Shown one piece after another: positions 47,061 to 57,150 of a stretch of 64,000 nt of DNA (its first letter is position 1; the number at the start of each line of letters is the position of its first letter). Under the pieces are notes generated by a model. The model made no database searches, was not told the origin of the DNA, and saw only the letters and a list, made by a program, of their open reading frames with translations. The position numbers and the translations under genes were made by a program. Source of the DNA: Leptobrachium leishanense (taxonomy: Eukaryota > Chordata > Amphibia > Anura > Megophryidae); NCBI GenBank assembly GCA_009667805.1, contig CM019069.1, positions 58,955,422 through 59,019,421 of the forward strand, read 5' to 3'.

Positions 47061-47789
47061 GGGCCCTATTACAATCTTTGCGTAAAAACGCTCGCGCAGC
47101 GCATTAATTTGTGCACGAAGCGTTAAACGTTAACACGCGTAAATTAACGCTGGTATTACAATCGGCGCGCATTTTTTCATCTGTCGAAAAATTACGCGCG
47201 TAAAACAGACGTGCAAAAACGCGTGTGCATTAACGTTACGCTCAGAAACCGGTGTGCGGACTGTTTTTTCACATGATTCAGCCAATCAGAATTAAGAACC
47301 ACAATTGTCTCCCGTTAAGTTTTTGCACCTGTTAAAGTTAATCTGCGCATATATGCTGCATCAATAAAAAAAACACGCACAACTTTTCAAATTTTATTGT
47401 TTGTGAATGAGTAGAATGTGTAACTATACTTTGCTGTATTTCTTTTTGCGGTTGGTGTATTTGGGTTCGTCCAGGACGTTCAGATTTTCCGTTAACACCA
47501 GCTTTTAGGAGTCGTTAAAATTATGCGTGCACACACTGTGCATTAATTCCTGCACATAGTTTGTGATACCATCCGCGTACCAGCGCACAAACGCATTTGT
47601 GCTCACAATGATAAGTATAGGACGCGTGCAGTACAGTACGCTTGCACAGCATTCACGCAGGTTCATCCGCGGTAGACGTATACAGGCGTTTGACATTGTA
47701 ATACGATGTTCAGCGCAAAGGGTTTTTCCCCTCACGTTAATGCGTTTTGCGCACGCGTTAACATTTACGCAAAGATTGTAATAGAGCCC
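47061..47789. mobile_element. Family A short DNA element
   Basis: The ends GGGCCCTATTACAATCTTTG and CAAAGATTGTAATAGAGCCC are inverted. The 3-bp duplication AAG is at 47058-47060 and 47790-47792. The 729-bp body is collinear with the copy at 40222-40940. Confidence 0.85.
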
Positions 47790-47849
47790 AAGATCTGTAG
47801 ACACGTAGTCAAGAATAACAGGGTTTAGACAGCACTCACTCGTTTAGGG

Positions 47850-48290
47850 GCATATTCGCTTCACTTTGTACTTGACACTTGTGGTCCTATTCCACACTTG
47901 TCAGTCAAACGAGACGGTAAGCAGGAAAATCTGTGCCCGCAGATAATTTTTATCTCAATTTTATCGTCTGAATTCCAGGGTAGGCTCTTTATTAGCGCCT
48001 AGGCCTGGAACAAAACGAGAGGCTGCCCGATACCGGCTGCGGCGCCACGAGTATCGGCTCGTGGACTCCATAGGACACCTTGGAGCCTTTGCGTGTCCCG
48101 GCTGCAAGCTCTCGCGTGATTGCACAGTGCCGCGGAGGAATCGTAGACGTAGAGGGATACTAGTAACTATTTGTTCCCAGTCTCACTCTGTTGAGGAAGT
48201 GGTGGATCATGCCACCCTCGCCACCGCGTGATGAGAGGCGAGTATGGGATTTTAATGGGGAGGGGGTTTACAGAGTGTGTTATGTGATTT
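47850..48290. repeat. Dispersed repeat F, copy 2
   Basis: It shares CACGAGTATCGGC, GACTCCATAGGACACC and GATGAGAGGCGAGTATGGGA with the 9541 and 50190 copies, in the same order. Confidence 0.5.
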
Positions 48291-48397
48291 ATAATAAGAG
48301 AGACATTATTTTACAGTAACCTTGCGCAGTGAATCGCTACATTCAAGCCGCAAGTCCAGTTTGCAGCAAGAATAGAATAATCATGCCCCGCATTAAG

Positions 48398-48439
48398 ATA
48401 ACTACAGGAGACGCTACGTGTATTGTCTCCTGTAGTTAT
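48398..48439. repeat. Short perfect inverted repeat
   Basis: ATAACTACAGGAGAC (48398-48412) and its complement GTCTCCTGTAGTTAT (48425-48439) enclose a 12-bp loop. No U tract follows. It is probably part of a repeat. Confidence 0.75.
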
Positions 48440-48611
48440 TTTATCGACAACTATGGAATAGGACCCATGGAATTTACCACACCCAGAATGAAGTCCAAAA
48501 TGCCAAAAAGTACCTGTACTCATGGGCTCTTTTGAAGTGCCTTTTTATTGAATGTTTTCTACATTAATGTGCCAGCAGTGTTTCAACCTACTGGCTTTTA
48601 TGAGTTACGAT

Positions 48612-48964
48612 TAGAAGTGTGCATTAGTTTCGCAACGATTTGGAATTCGTTACGAATTTCGTTAATTCGTATTTCAGAAGTACTTCCGAAATAACGAATA
48701 GATTTGATCCGAATTCGAAACGAAACGTTATCTGACAAATTTAATTCGTTATACTGTTGCATCATAAAAGAAAAATTTTATCAATTGGGGTTTTATTTAG
48801 TGATCCAAGATTCGAATTGATAGATCAACTATCGAATTGATATCAAATTTCGATTCAATCCAAAACTAAAGTAAACGAAATACAAAACGAAATTCCAAAA
48901 ACAAAATAATTTTAAAACGAAACAAAATGAAACAAAACAAATTCTTCAGCCGTGCACACCTCTA
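48612..48964. mobile_element. hAT-like element rich in CGAAA words
   Basis: The left end TAGAAGTGTGCATTAG pairs with the right end GCCGTGCACACCTCTA. The body is made of many CGAAAC, CGAAT and GAATTCG words. The 8-bp flanks match only partly, so the superfamily call is tentative. Confidence 0.55.
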
Positions 48965-49300
48965 GTACAATGTCTTAATGTGTAAAGCATCCAAAAAAAA
49001 GACATTCAAAAGAGCCCACGCATGCTGATACTTTCTGTAGGCACATTGAGCTTTTGCTTCTGAATCCTACCAATATTATTCTGCACTGATCCTTTTAATA
49101 CCTTTTTCTGGGTATGTATGTTTTCTGCACTAATTCCATCACCATTCGAAACATAGATTTGAGTTGCACGGCTGCTCCAAAATAAAACAGCCAATAATTT
49201 ATACATTTTCTGATTATATGAAACATCTGAACCTTGTCAGTTCTCTGTCTTCAAGTTTTTCTCGGGTTTAGAAAATACTCTTCTTATTGAGAGATATCCA

Positions 49301-49414
49301 GGGGGTTATTCGCTAATCCTTGACAATTCGTATGCCAGTGTTTGATTTTCCCGGATCGCCTAAGTTTACTGTGGTTGCAACAACGGTATACAACATCTAT
49401 TAGTGAATAACCCT
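49301..49414. mobile_element. Short terminal-inverted-repeat element
   Basis: GGGGGTTATTCGCTAAT pairs with ATTAGTGAATAACCCT. At 114 bp it has no coding capacity. A related left end is at about 43403 (GGGGGTTATCCGCTAAG). Confidence 0.65.
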
Positions 49415-49419
49415 CACAG

Positions 49420-50167
49420 CAGTGATGTGCGGTGAGGTCAGTGGCTGGTGAGGCACTGGCTAGTATCAGAGCCAGATATACACAGGGTTACGCAGTCGCA
49501 ATTTATGCATTTGTTTATCGTTATATAGGAGAATAGAGTTTCACTATTTATAAAGTTTGCATCTTTTTTTTTTTAACAGCTAAGAGTATGCACTTACAAT
49601 ACTGACTAATAGAGGGCGCTATTACAACTCTTACTGTAAAAAAAGGTTTGTATACAGGTGTTTAATCTTGTAAGAGCATGCACTTACAATACTGACTAAT
49701 AGAGGGTGCTATTACACACATGCTGATTGCTGAGCTCTGCCTGCCCCCCCCCACACAAGGACAGTCACATGACTGTCCTGTGTGAATCAATCCATGGGGA
49801 GCTCTGCCTCCCATGGGGGCGTTTTTTTTTGTTTTTTTAAAGTGCTTGAGACCAGTGGAGCTTTCCCATTGGCTCAAGCTTTCAATTGCTCTCATTGCTT
49901 CTGGAGGCACAAAAGAGGCACTGCTTGAGCTTTGCAATTAGTGTAGCATTCAGCTGCGCAAATTGCGTAGGCTAGGCTGGCTCAGTGCTGCCCCTGCTGT
50001 CTGTATAGTGAATCACACACACAGCAACTGAAAGTAGAAAAAAAGCGGAGGAGCGTGGAGCAGGTGAGTATGAGAACCTTTTTCAATAAATAAAATTTAA
50101 TTTACAGTTTAAATATACACATCACACATCACATGCCTCCCCTGCCACCCCTGACTGCACATCCCTG
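49420..50167. mobile_element. hAT-type element with perfect 8-bp duplication
   Basis: The left end CAGTGATGTGCGGTGAGG pairs with the right end (complement CAGGGATGTGCAGTCAGG). The duplication CCTCACAG is at 49412-49419 and 50168-50175. An internal direct repeat (GCACTTACAATACTGACTAA near 49589 and 49679) shows a local tandem duplication of about 90 bp. No transposase is seen. Confidence 0.88.
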
Positions 50168-50189
50168 CCTCACAGGGTACTATCGTGTG

Positions 50190-50920
50190 CCTCTCGCTAA
50201 AACCCGGATGCTGCAGATTATGCTGGCGTTTTATAAATAAAGATTAATAATAATAATAAGGGAAATAATTAGCTTTTGCTTATTTCCCCTTTGCATCCTG
50301 GTTTCCCCAGCAGATCGCGGGGCAGGCGACGAGTCCGGCAACCTGCCCCGTAGCAAACGCTAAGCTCGCGGATGCTGGGGGCAGTGCTACAGTGCTGTCC
50401 TCAGCATCCTTTTCATGGCATCCATAGGACTCCATGGAGGATCGTGCTGCCAGGTCACATGACTGGCAGGATCTCGCCTCTCGCAAGATCCTTCTGGTCG
50501 GCGGAGTGATCGTGGAGGGAGACAGGGGACTTTCTTCCCCCAGTCTCCTTCTGCTCCCGGCAGCCACAAGCAGTGGATTGGGCCGACGTTATCGCCTTGG
50601 GATGAGAGGTGAGTATCTGATTTTTTTGGGGGGTTTAGAGCTGCAGGTAACGGATTCTGCAGCAGCGGAATCCGTTGCCTAAACCTCTGAGCTGGTGGGA
50701 ACTTTTTCATTAGCGCCAGCTCTTAGGTTCACTTGGTCCTAATGCTATACTAACGCTAGTTAATCTGTGCTTGCACTTTGTGCTCCCCGTGTTAAGTATA
50801 GAGAGTGCAAAGTACAGTAAACTCACACTATGAATCGCAAATTAATGAGCGCTAACTGGTTTTTTAACCCATTAGCGAGTCAAAGGTGACCTGGGCGCAC
50901 CACTATGACCTTCTTTAAGC
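50190..50920. repeat. Dispersed repeat F, copy 3
   Basis: Shared phrases with copies 1 and 2: GGCATCCATAGGACTCCATG, GGGATGAGAGGTGAGTATC and the CCGTGTTAAGTATAGA end section. An AAT run is at about 50247-50259. The CpG-rich centre gives spurious open frames. Confidence 0.5.
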
Positions 50921-51419
50921 TAGCGCTAATGCTCACGCTAGTGTTAGCTTGAAGGAGGTGATAGCGCCCACAGTATCTTTTCCTCAGTCTCCCTCTGAGA
51001 TGAAAAAATGGTGCGGGAAATGCCAGCGCTAATAAAGCTAAACATACTCGTAAATGTATCATGAAAAGCAGTTGCACATGATAGCTCTCAGCTGGAGATT
51101 GCTAGGTAGAAAGCTGGTTAACTTCTTCCCTATTGAGAATTGTTAAAGATTAAGAGTGAATATTAAAGTGAATTTAACCTGACAGATGGCACATTAGAAT
51201 TAACAATCTGTCACCTTGCTATTGCCAGAATGTTTTATATTTTTTACACCTTTTTATACAAAGGCATTTTTCTTGTTCCTTTGTTCCTTTTTTTTCTTTT
51301 TGTCTATTCAGAGCTGAATCAGGCGTTATATAGAACATAGCTAGGTCAATCCGTCCAACAGATATCAGATACAACTGAATTTCCACTTTACATTCATGCA
51401 GTGATGAGGACATTACTAT
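50921..51419. other. No clear feature
   Basis: The first part (50920-51060) has inverted GCTAGCGCTAATG-type words, perhaps the end of repeat F. The rest shows nothing. Confidence 0.4.
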
Positions 51420-51599
51420 CAGGGTTATTCAGAGAGCGTGAAAAGCAGGAGAATGACTGGAGAATGAAAAATTCTAGGTCAAAATAGCCAATTTGGAAAG
51501 TGAGATGAAAGGGAGAATTTTTCTGGTTTGGCTATTTTGACCTAGAATTTTTCATTCTCCAGTCATTCTCCTGCTTTTCACGCTCTCTGGATAACCCTG
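51420..51599. mobile_element. Palindromic miniature element with family G ends
   Basis: The whole 180 bp is an inverted repeat. CAGGGTTATTCAGAGAGCG at the left faces CGCTCTCTGGATAACCCTG at the right, and the arms continue through ATGACTGGAGAATGAAAAAT. Only about 35 bp is unpaired in the centre. TAT flanks both ends (51417-51419 and 51600-51602), as for the element at 14806-17796, suggesting the same transposase. Confidence 0.88.
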
Positions 51600-51689
51600 T
51601 ATATAACTGCTCGCATGTGATTACTTGGACACCCGTTTCCACACTGCTGGCATCCTGTGTTTTGGTGCAAAATTTAATAATAACCCCTA

Positions 51690-52100
51690 CAATAATAAGC
51701 GGTTTTACATAAAACAATGGCAGGACATGTGGTTTTATGGAAAACCAGTTTCCACCACCCACTCTGTAAAAATGTATGTACATCCATAAACTTATTTGAG
51801 AGGAAGTGGCCTCCGTCTGCTGGCCAAGAGGCAATACTGTCTTTATACATAATAATACAGCTGGGGATCTGTGTTTCTTTGAAAGAAAAACAGATCTCCA
51901 AACTGTTCGAACAGCTGCAGCACCCTGGCTGGCTTGTCCAAGGTGCTGTAACTTTAGGGGCTCCTTCTGCAAATTCTGCAAGAAACAAAATCCCTTTGCA
52001 CAGCTCCAGAATAAGGTCCAATTAAGTTCAGTCGATCTTGGTCTCCTGCAGGAGCATTTGAAGATCGGGTTAACTCAATCATGGTAGTGTCGGGGATGAA
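51690..52100. repeat. Family E-like element, diverged copy
   Basis: Contains TGGTTTTATGGAAAACCAG, AAAAACAGATCTCCAAACTG and GCATTTGAAGATCGGGTTAA, which parallel the 8134-8564 copy in order. The right end CATGGTAGTGTCGGGG is a decayed family E end. Confidence 0.5.
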
Positions 52101-52414
52101 AAAAATCTCAAATCTAAAAATGGAAACTCTTTTTGAAGCTATAAATTTCAACTTGCCAATTCACTTTAATGCTGATTTATGATTTATACTGCTAAATAAA
52201 CTTCCTAGGCGCACCATTTTATACTGACAGCAGGTGAATGTTGGAGCGGATTGGTTCTTCGAGAAAGGTTCATAGTGATCACTTCTATATTTAGAATGAA
52301 GGGGAAAGGGAATTTGTGTTAGTATTAGAAGACAGTAGATCTCAATGCAAGGTGCTACCTGCAAAGCCCCGAGAGGAATGAGTATCCAAAAACTAAGGGA
52401 GTGAGTGTCCACAG

Positions 52415-52598
52415 CAGTGTTTCCCAACCCTGTCCTCAGGAACCACTAACAGGCCAGGTTTTAAGGATTCCCTTGGAGAAATTCAGACTGAATCCTGCAA
52501 TCGCTGAGCAGAAAATCATATCACCTGTGCAGCTGTGCTTCAGATATCTGGAAAACCTGCCGTTTAGTGCTCCCTGTGGACAGGTTTGGGAAAAACTG
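52415..52598. mobile_element. Short hAT-type element
   Basis: The left end CAGTGTTTCCCAACCCTG pairs with the right end CAGGTTTGGGAAAAACTG. Flanks GTCCACAG (52407-52414) and GTCTACAG (52599-52606) match at 7 of 8 bases. It is a familiar non-autonomous type in vertebrates. Confidence 0.85.
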
Positions 52599-52606
52599 GT
52601 CTACAG

Positions 52607-53658
52607 CATCAAGGGTGAATGAAGGGTTAGTATACAACAATGTAACCCACAACATGTGACTTAAGCAAGGTTTCTACAACTCTGTAGCCTACACTCAAAA
52701 GTTGACATAAAAATGCCACTTGTTACCTACCCTTTTATTTTACGATAACCACTACAAATAAATGTTGCCTTGAGACAAGACAAAAAGTTGACATTTTTGA
52801 AGATTATCTTGTAAATAAACAAATGTTAGTTGCTCAGTGCAAAGAGAAGCACGGAACTTGCAACAATGTATATATCGAGACGTCTGTGCTATTTTGTGTG
52901 CAATCTCTCCCTCCTACAAACTCAATTCTCTGTTTTTGTTCATAGTTCATACAGACAGTCATCTATGATGCTCCAGGAACTTGATATTTGACGGATTGAC
53001 CAGGAAGGTTTCGATGATTGAAGATGCCATCAGGATATTACCGGACAATTTACTGTTATAACTTGAGATGGAGGTCAATAAACAGATGTCTGCCATCATG
53101 ACCAAAGGAGTAATGAACTGAGACATGTTTCCAATGTAGGGTGAAAAGATCCTTTTTACTGAAGTGCATATTTTATTACTCTATGCATATAAAGCACCGA
53201 ATTAAGGTCAATAAGTAAGTACCAACTGCATCTATGTAGACAATAAGAAATAGACACCATGCTGCTATAGCTTATTCTTTTAGGGCAATAAAAACTAAAT
53301 TTCAATCTGAGGATAGTCAATAAAGCCAACATTCCTGACTATGGAATCATGCTGTTGTTCTGCGAGATCCTTTTAGAACATCTTACAAATTAGATGTAGA
53401 CATGCTAGGATTTTCAATAGGCTAGAGTTTCTGTACAACAAATGCTTTGCGTCCTGCTGATCAACATGAAACAAAACAAAAAAAATGGGTTCCACTTGTC
53501 ATACAGCAACATGTGGTGAGCTGACAGGATTTTGAAAGCCTCCATCTCTTGTTTTGAAACCTTGACACCTTAAAATGCTCATTTCAACACAATTTAGTTC
53601 CTTAGTTCGCACAATTCTTTTTTTGTTATTATTGTTTAAGATTAAAATGGAATTCATT
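52607..53658. other. No recognisable feature
   Basis: AT-rich, no repeat ends or convincing ORFs. Confidence 0.5.
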
Positions 53659-54443
53659 TTAAAGGGATGCTCTATTAAAAACAGAGATTCCTTTTCTTGC
53701 CTCTAAATAATTGGGTAATAGCTCCTGCCAATTATTTTATTTTTTATTTATTTATTTTTGCTGAATGTACTCCACTTTTCTTCCATGGCACGCAGATCCG
53801 ATCTATCGCTGCCTCTCTGAGACCGTTCACATAGAGCGTGCTGATGTCACTAGCGACCGATCTGGTGACCAGCAGCCGGGAAATTCAAAATCCCAGCTGC
53901 TGTTAATGATGGGTGGTGGGGAGGAAATTCCTCCAACCAGCAATTCTGCCAGATCGGGGCAGCAGGGAAGGGGAGAAGGGGGGAAACTAATCCCACCCTG
54001 ACCACTTTAACCTCCCTGGCGGTCCGATTCTGACATACTTTATATGTCAGAATCGGTCCTATTTATTTTGGCCCCCTAGTGGTATGAGTGTGGCTCGGGG
54101 GTTAACTTTCAATACTGAAAGCGGTATCCCCGAGCCACACTCGGGCCGAGGCTTACATGTCCTACGCTCCCTCGCTGTCCCCGAAGTCACACTGCAGTTG
54201 ATCACGACGTCACAGTTCCTGGTTCACTCCTCGTGAGAAGAGATCCAGGCAATGTGACTTTGCGAGCGGCTGAAGGAGAATGCGGGGATCAGCGAGGGAG
54301 CGCAGGACATGTAAGTATCCAGCCCGAGTGTGGCTCGGGGATACCGCTTTCAGTACAAAAAGTTAACCCCGAGCCACACTCGGGAAAACCGTCAGGGAGG
54401 TTAAACAGATAAAATGGTCAGGATAAGTGGAGTGTCCCTTTAA
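53659..54443. mobile_element. Kolobok/T2-like element with a nested TTAA element
   Basis: The left end TTAAAGGGATGCTCTATT pairs with the right end GGAGTGTCCCTTTAA, with TTAA at both edges. Shared interior: CTAGCGACCGATCTGGTGAC. A second TTAA-flanked element lies at 54011-54400. Confidence 0.75.
54011..54400. mobile_element. TTAA-flanked element with three hairpins
   Basis: The ends CCTCCCTGGCGGTC and ACCGTCAGGGAGG are inverted, with TTAA at 54007-54010 and 54401-54404. Such targets are used by piggyBac and Kolobok transposases. Near the left end is a hairpin CCGATTCTGACATA / TATGTCAGAATCGG. Two larger hairpins, each with a GTGTGGCTCGGGG arm, lie at about 54089-54148 and 54321-54383, and are also inverted copies of each other. 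Confidence 0.8.
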
Positions 54444-54659
54444 TACAGAAGTGGGGAACGTCTGGCCCATAAAAGGCCCACTAAATGATTTGGCCTGGCC
54501 CTGCCAAGGCAATCGCAGGTGTGGCAATAAATCTAGAAGCTTTTTAACGCTGCTGGCTGGGCTAAGGTGGCCCGTGGCATTAATACGCTCCAAGATTTTG
54601 AGGCAGCAAGGCAGTACCTCAAAACCGCGGGGCAGCATTGCACACCCCACAGACTCTAA

Positions 54660-55107
54660 GGCTAGGGTCAGACGAGCGTGATTTCTACGGACTGTACGTC
54701 CGTGCAGTACGGACATCGTCAGTACGGAAGACGCAGTAGTGGTCACACAGTCCGTTTTTTCACTGAAGTTATTTTTGACGGATGTAGGAGGGAAAAATAA
54801 ATTAAAATGCAAAACCATTTTGTCCCGTGAAAAATGCTGGACGTATAAATGCAGTCCATCTGACCACGCTCCATCACTCACACACAAAGCTATGCAGACG
54901 TTGCAGACGTGGCGCACTCCGCACGTCCGTTCTAGCAGTATTACGTTCTTGCCTAACCTGCGTCCGTTTGCAGCGTCCGTCAGCCCCCGCACTTCTGTGC
55001 GGACGTTCTTCGTGTGTGGGGCTTCATTTAACACAATTGTATGCTATCACGGACGTACTTATGTGCGGCAACACGGACGTTAACACTGCGCTCGTCTGAC
55101 CCTAGCC
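54660..55107. mobile_element. PIF/Harbinger-like element (family H1)
   Basis: The ends GGCTAGGGTCAGACGAGCG and CGCTCGTCTGACCCTAGCC are perfect inverted repeats of 19 bp. TAA duplications lie at 54657-54659 and 55108-55110. The body (448 bp) is collinear with 3871-4320 in reverse orientation. The long open frames on both strands follow from its CpG-rich, stop-poor sequence. Confidence 0.88.
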
Positions 55108-55110
55108 TAA

Positions 55111-55725
55111 GGCCCTCCTTCGTCCTGGCAGGCCGAATGTGTCACTGGCTGCTCCGGGATCACCTGATTTCAGGCAGGGCTCGGAAAAAACCAAAATAAC
55201 ATCTTGGCTTTTGCGCTGTTACAGATTTAAATGCTTAATTATTTTTTTTTCTGTCTCTTCTTTTCAAAGAAGTAAACCCCGGCCCCCCTCATTACTGTGT
55301 ATTGTTGCAGAGTACAACAGAATATGGTAACCAGATCATCTTTGGACTCAAATGAAAGCATTTGTCCTGATGAATAATAATATCAGAGTAAATGGGACGG
55401 TAAAGGCTAACTGGCTGATTTAGAAAATATTATTAAAATCCCACTAGAGAGGCCAGATGCTTTAATCTTGTCCTGCTGGTATTTACGACCTACAAATTCA
55501 GGACATCTTATCTAATGATCTGCTCTCCTGGATAGATGGGGGAATGAAAACCTGATCCAGGGGACTCATCCCTGAACCAGATAGATGAGTGGGTGGGGTT
55601 GGTAAGAAAGGCCAGTTCTTTTATACTGGATGCCCACTCATACAACTTAGTATTTCGTAAGGACTTTGGTTGAAGAAACAGCTCTTAAAGAACATTCCGT
55701 GGACTTAAAACCTGGAATATCTATA
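55111..55725. other. No recognisable feature
   Basis: Nothing supported. Confidence 0.5.
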
Positions 55726-55814
55726 ACATACAGGACAGCGCTATCCTTTTGAGATGTGGGACAATGGCAGCGCCATTGTCCCACAACTCAAAAGGAGAGC
55801 GCTGTCCTGTATGT
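55726..55814. repeat. Hairpin-forming inverted repeat
   Basis: ACATACAGGACAGCGCT at the left faces AGCGCTGTCCTGTATGT at the right, and the arms meet at GGGACAATGGC and GCCATTGTCCC. The arms are about 43 bp with small differences. It might be a miniature element, or belong to the retroelement region just downstream. Confidence 0.8.
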
Positions 55815-56218
55815 TGTATGTTTTCCTATCTTTAAGGTGTTGGGAAGATCACCTGTTTGGGTTACCATAGCGACCTCCTTTTTTTGAGTGCACCCCCATT
55901 TTTTTGTGAGCGCAACGTATCCATATTGTTTGTATTTAAAACCTGGAACACCCATGGAAGCGCTATCTAAGTCCCATTTTATTTCAAGAACCGTGTTTGC
56001 ACATTTATGTTTTGTATGTCTTGTTTTATGTGATCCTGGCACTGTGTAAAAGTTTTGTTTCTGTTTGCCATTAAAACTTTCATAACCTAGTCCTGTCTTT
56101 GACTCTAGATGATTCACGTTTCTCCCATATAGCTTGGGTTTTCCGCATTACCGTAGAATTTACCATTTGGGATATTTTAACTGTATATGGTGAGGCTCTT
56201 AGATTGGGGAGGTATACA
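55815..56218. other. Sequence leading into the large inverted repeat
   Basis: A plus-strand frame at 56099-56290 (containing RFSHIAWVFRITVEFTIWDI) runs into the inverted repeat. It is not recognisable to me. It could be the end of a retroelement ORF. Confidence 0.25.
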
Positions 56219-56639
56219 GTTAAGGATATACAAGCTGGTGTCAGGCGCTGGCAAAAAAATTTCTCTTTAACTCCGGTCGGGGCTCTCTAGCCCACTCCTC
56301 ACGTCCTCCACGGATATGAAAAAAGTGTAGGGATAGAAAAAAGGGAAGAAAAGAAAAATATTTTGTGCAGAATCTAACACACAATTAGGATAAGTACATC
56401 AAAAAAGGGGTACTCACATTTTAAGGTGCCAATTCTATCAAATAGGCACCAAACCGCACACAGATCGGTGAATTCTTAGGTCAGGGGCACCGATTCCCCT
56501 ATCTGTAACCCGAAGGGCAGCAATCCAATACCGTAGAGATGTTTAGTCAGGATACCGGACGGATTTAAATCAGAAGGATACACTCGAGTTGAATAAATCC
56601 GTCAAAGGTTTAATACATATATAACAAAGTAGGTTAAAA

Positions 56640-56681
56640 CACCTCAAACGCGTTTCGCTATAAAAGCTTCTTCAGTGGGTG
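56640..56681 (-). ncRNA. Hammerhead-ribozyme-like motif, left arm
   Basis: On the minus strand: stem I CACCCA with TGAGGTG (6 pairs, one bulged A), core CTGAAGA (fits CUGANGA), an extra A, stem II GCT-TTTAT-AGC, then GAA and A-CGCG-T as a minimal palindromic stem III. The next T satisfies the UH cleavage rule. All catalytic core bases are present. Such short stem III hammerheads are thought to act as dimers. Activity is inference. Confidence 0.6.
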
Positions 56682-56685
56682 ATCA

Positions 56686-56727
56686 CACCCACTGAAGAAA
56701 CTTTTATAGCGAAACGCGTTTGAGGTG
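56686..56727 (+). ncRNA. Hammerhead-ribozyme-like motif, right arm
   Basis: Same layout as the left-arm motif but with one change in stem II (GCT to ACT at the closing pair), which should weaken it. The core CTGAAGA and GAAACGCGT are intact. Confidence 0.55.
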
Positions 56728-57150
56728 TTTTAACCTACTTTGTTTATATATGTATTAAACCTTTGACGGATTTATTCAACTCGAGTGTATCCTGCTGATT
56801 TAAATCCGTCCGGTATCCTGACTAAACATCTCTACGGTATTGGGATTGCTGCCCTTCGGGTTACAGATAGGGGAATCGGTGCCCCTGACCTAAGAATTCG
56901 CCGATCTGTGTGCGGTTTGGTGCCTATTTGATAGAATTGGCACCTTAAAATGTAAGTACCCCTTTTTTGATGTACTTATCCTAATTGTGTGTTAGATTCT
57001 GCACAAAATATTTTTCTTTTCTTCCCTTTTTTCTATCCCTACACTTTTTTCATATCCGTGGAGGACGTGAGGAGTGGGCTAGAGAGCCCCGACCGGAGTT
57101 AAAGAGAAATTTTTTTGCCAGTGCCTGACACCACCTTGTATATCCTGAAC

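Larger units (their letters stand above)
56219..57150. repeat. Large near-perfect inverted repeat, about 465-bp arms
   Basis: The left outer end GTTAAGGATATACAAG matches the complement of the right outer end CTTGTATATCCTGAAC. The arms face each other across a 4-bp centre at 56682-56685. Only a few substitutions are seen along 465 bp. Each arm holds one hammerhead-like motif at its inner end. Inverted partial copies are a known habit of Penelope-like retroelements, but no reverse transcriptase is present here. Confidence 0.9.

Noticed and set aside
54363..55034. 223-codon minus-strand ORF
   Set aside because: It runs across the TTAA element end and the family H1 element. The same frame type appears at the sister copy (3936-4488), so it is a by-product of CpG-rich repeat sequence.
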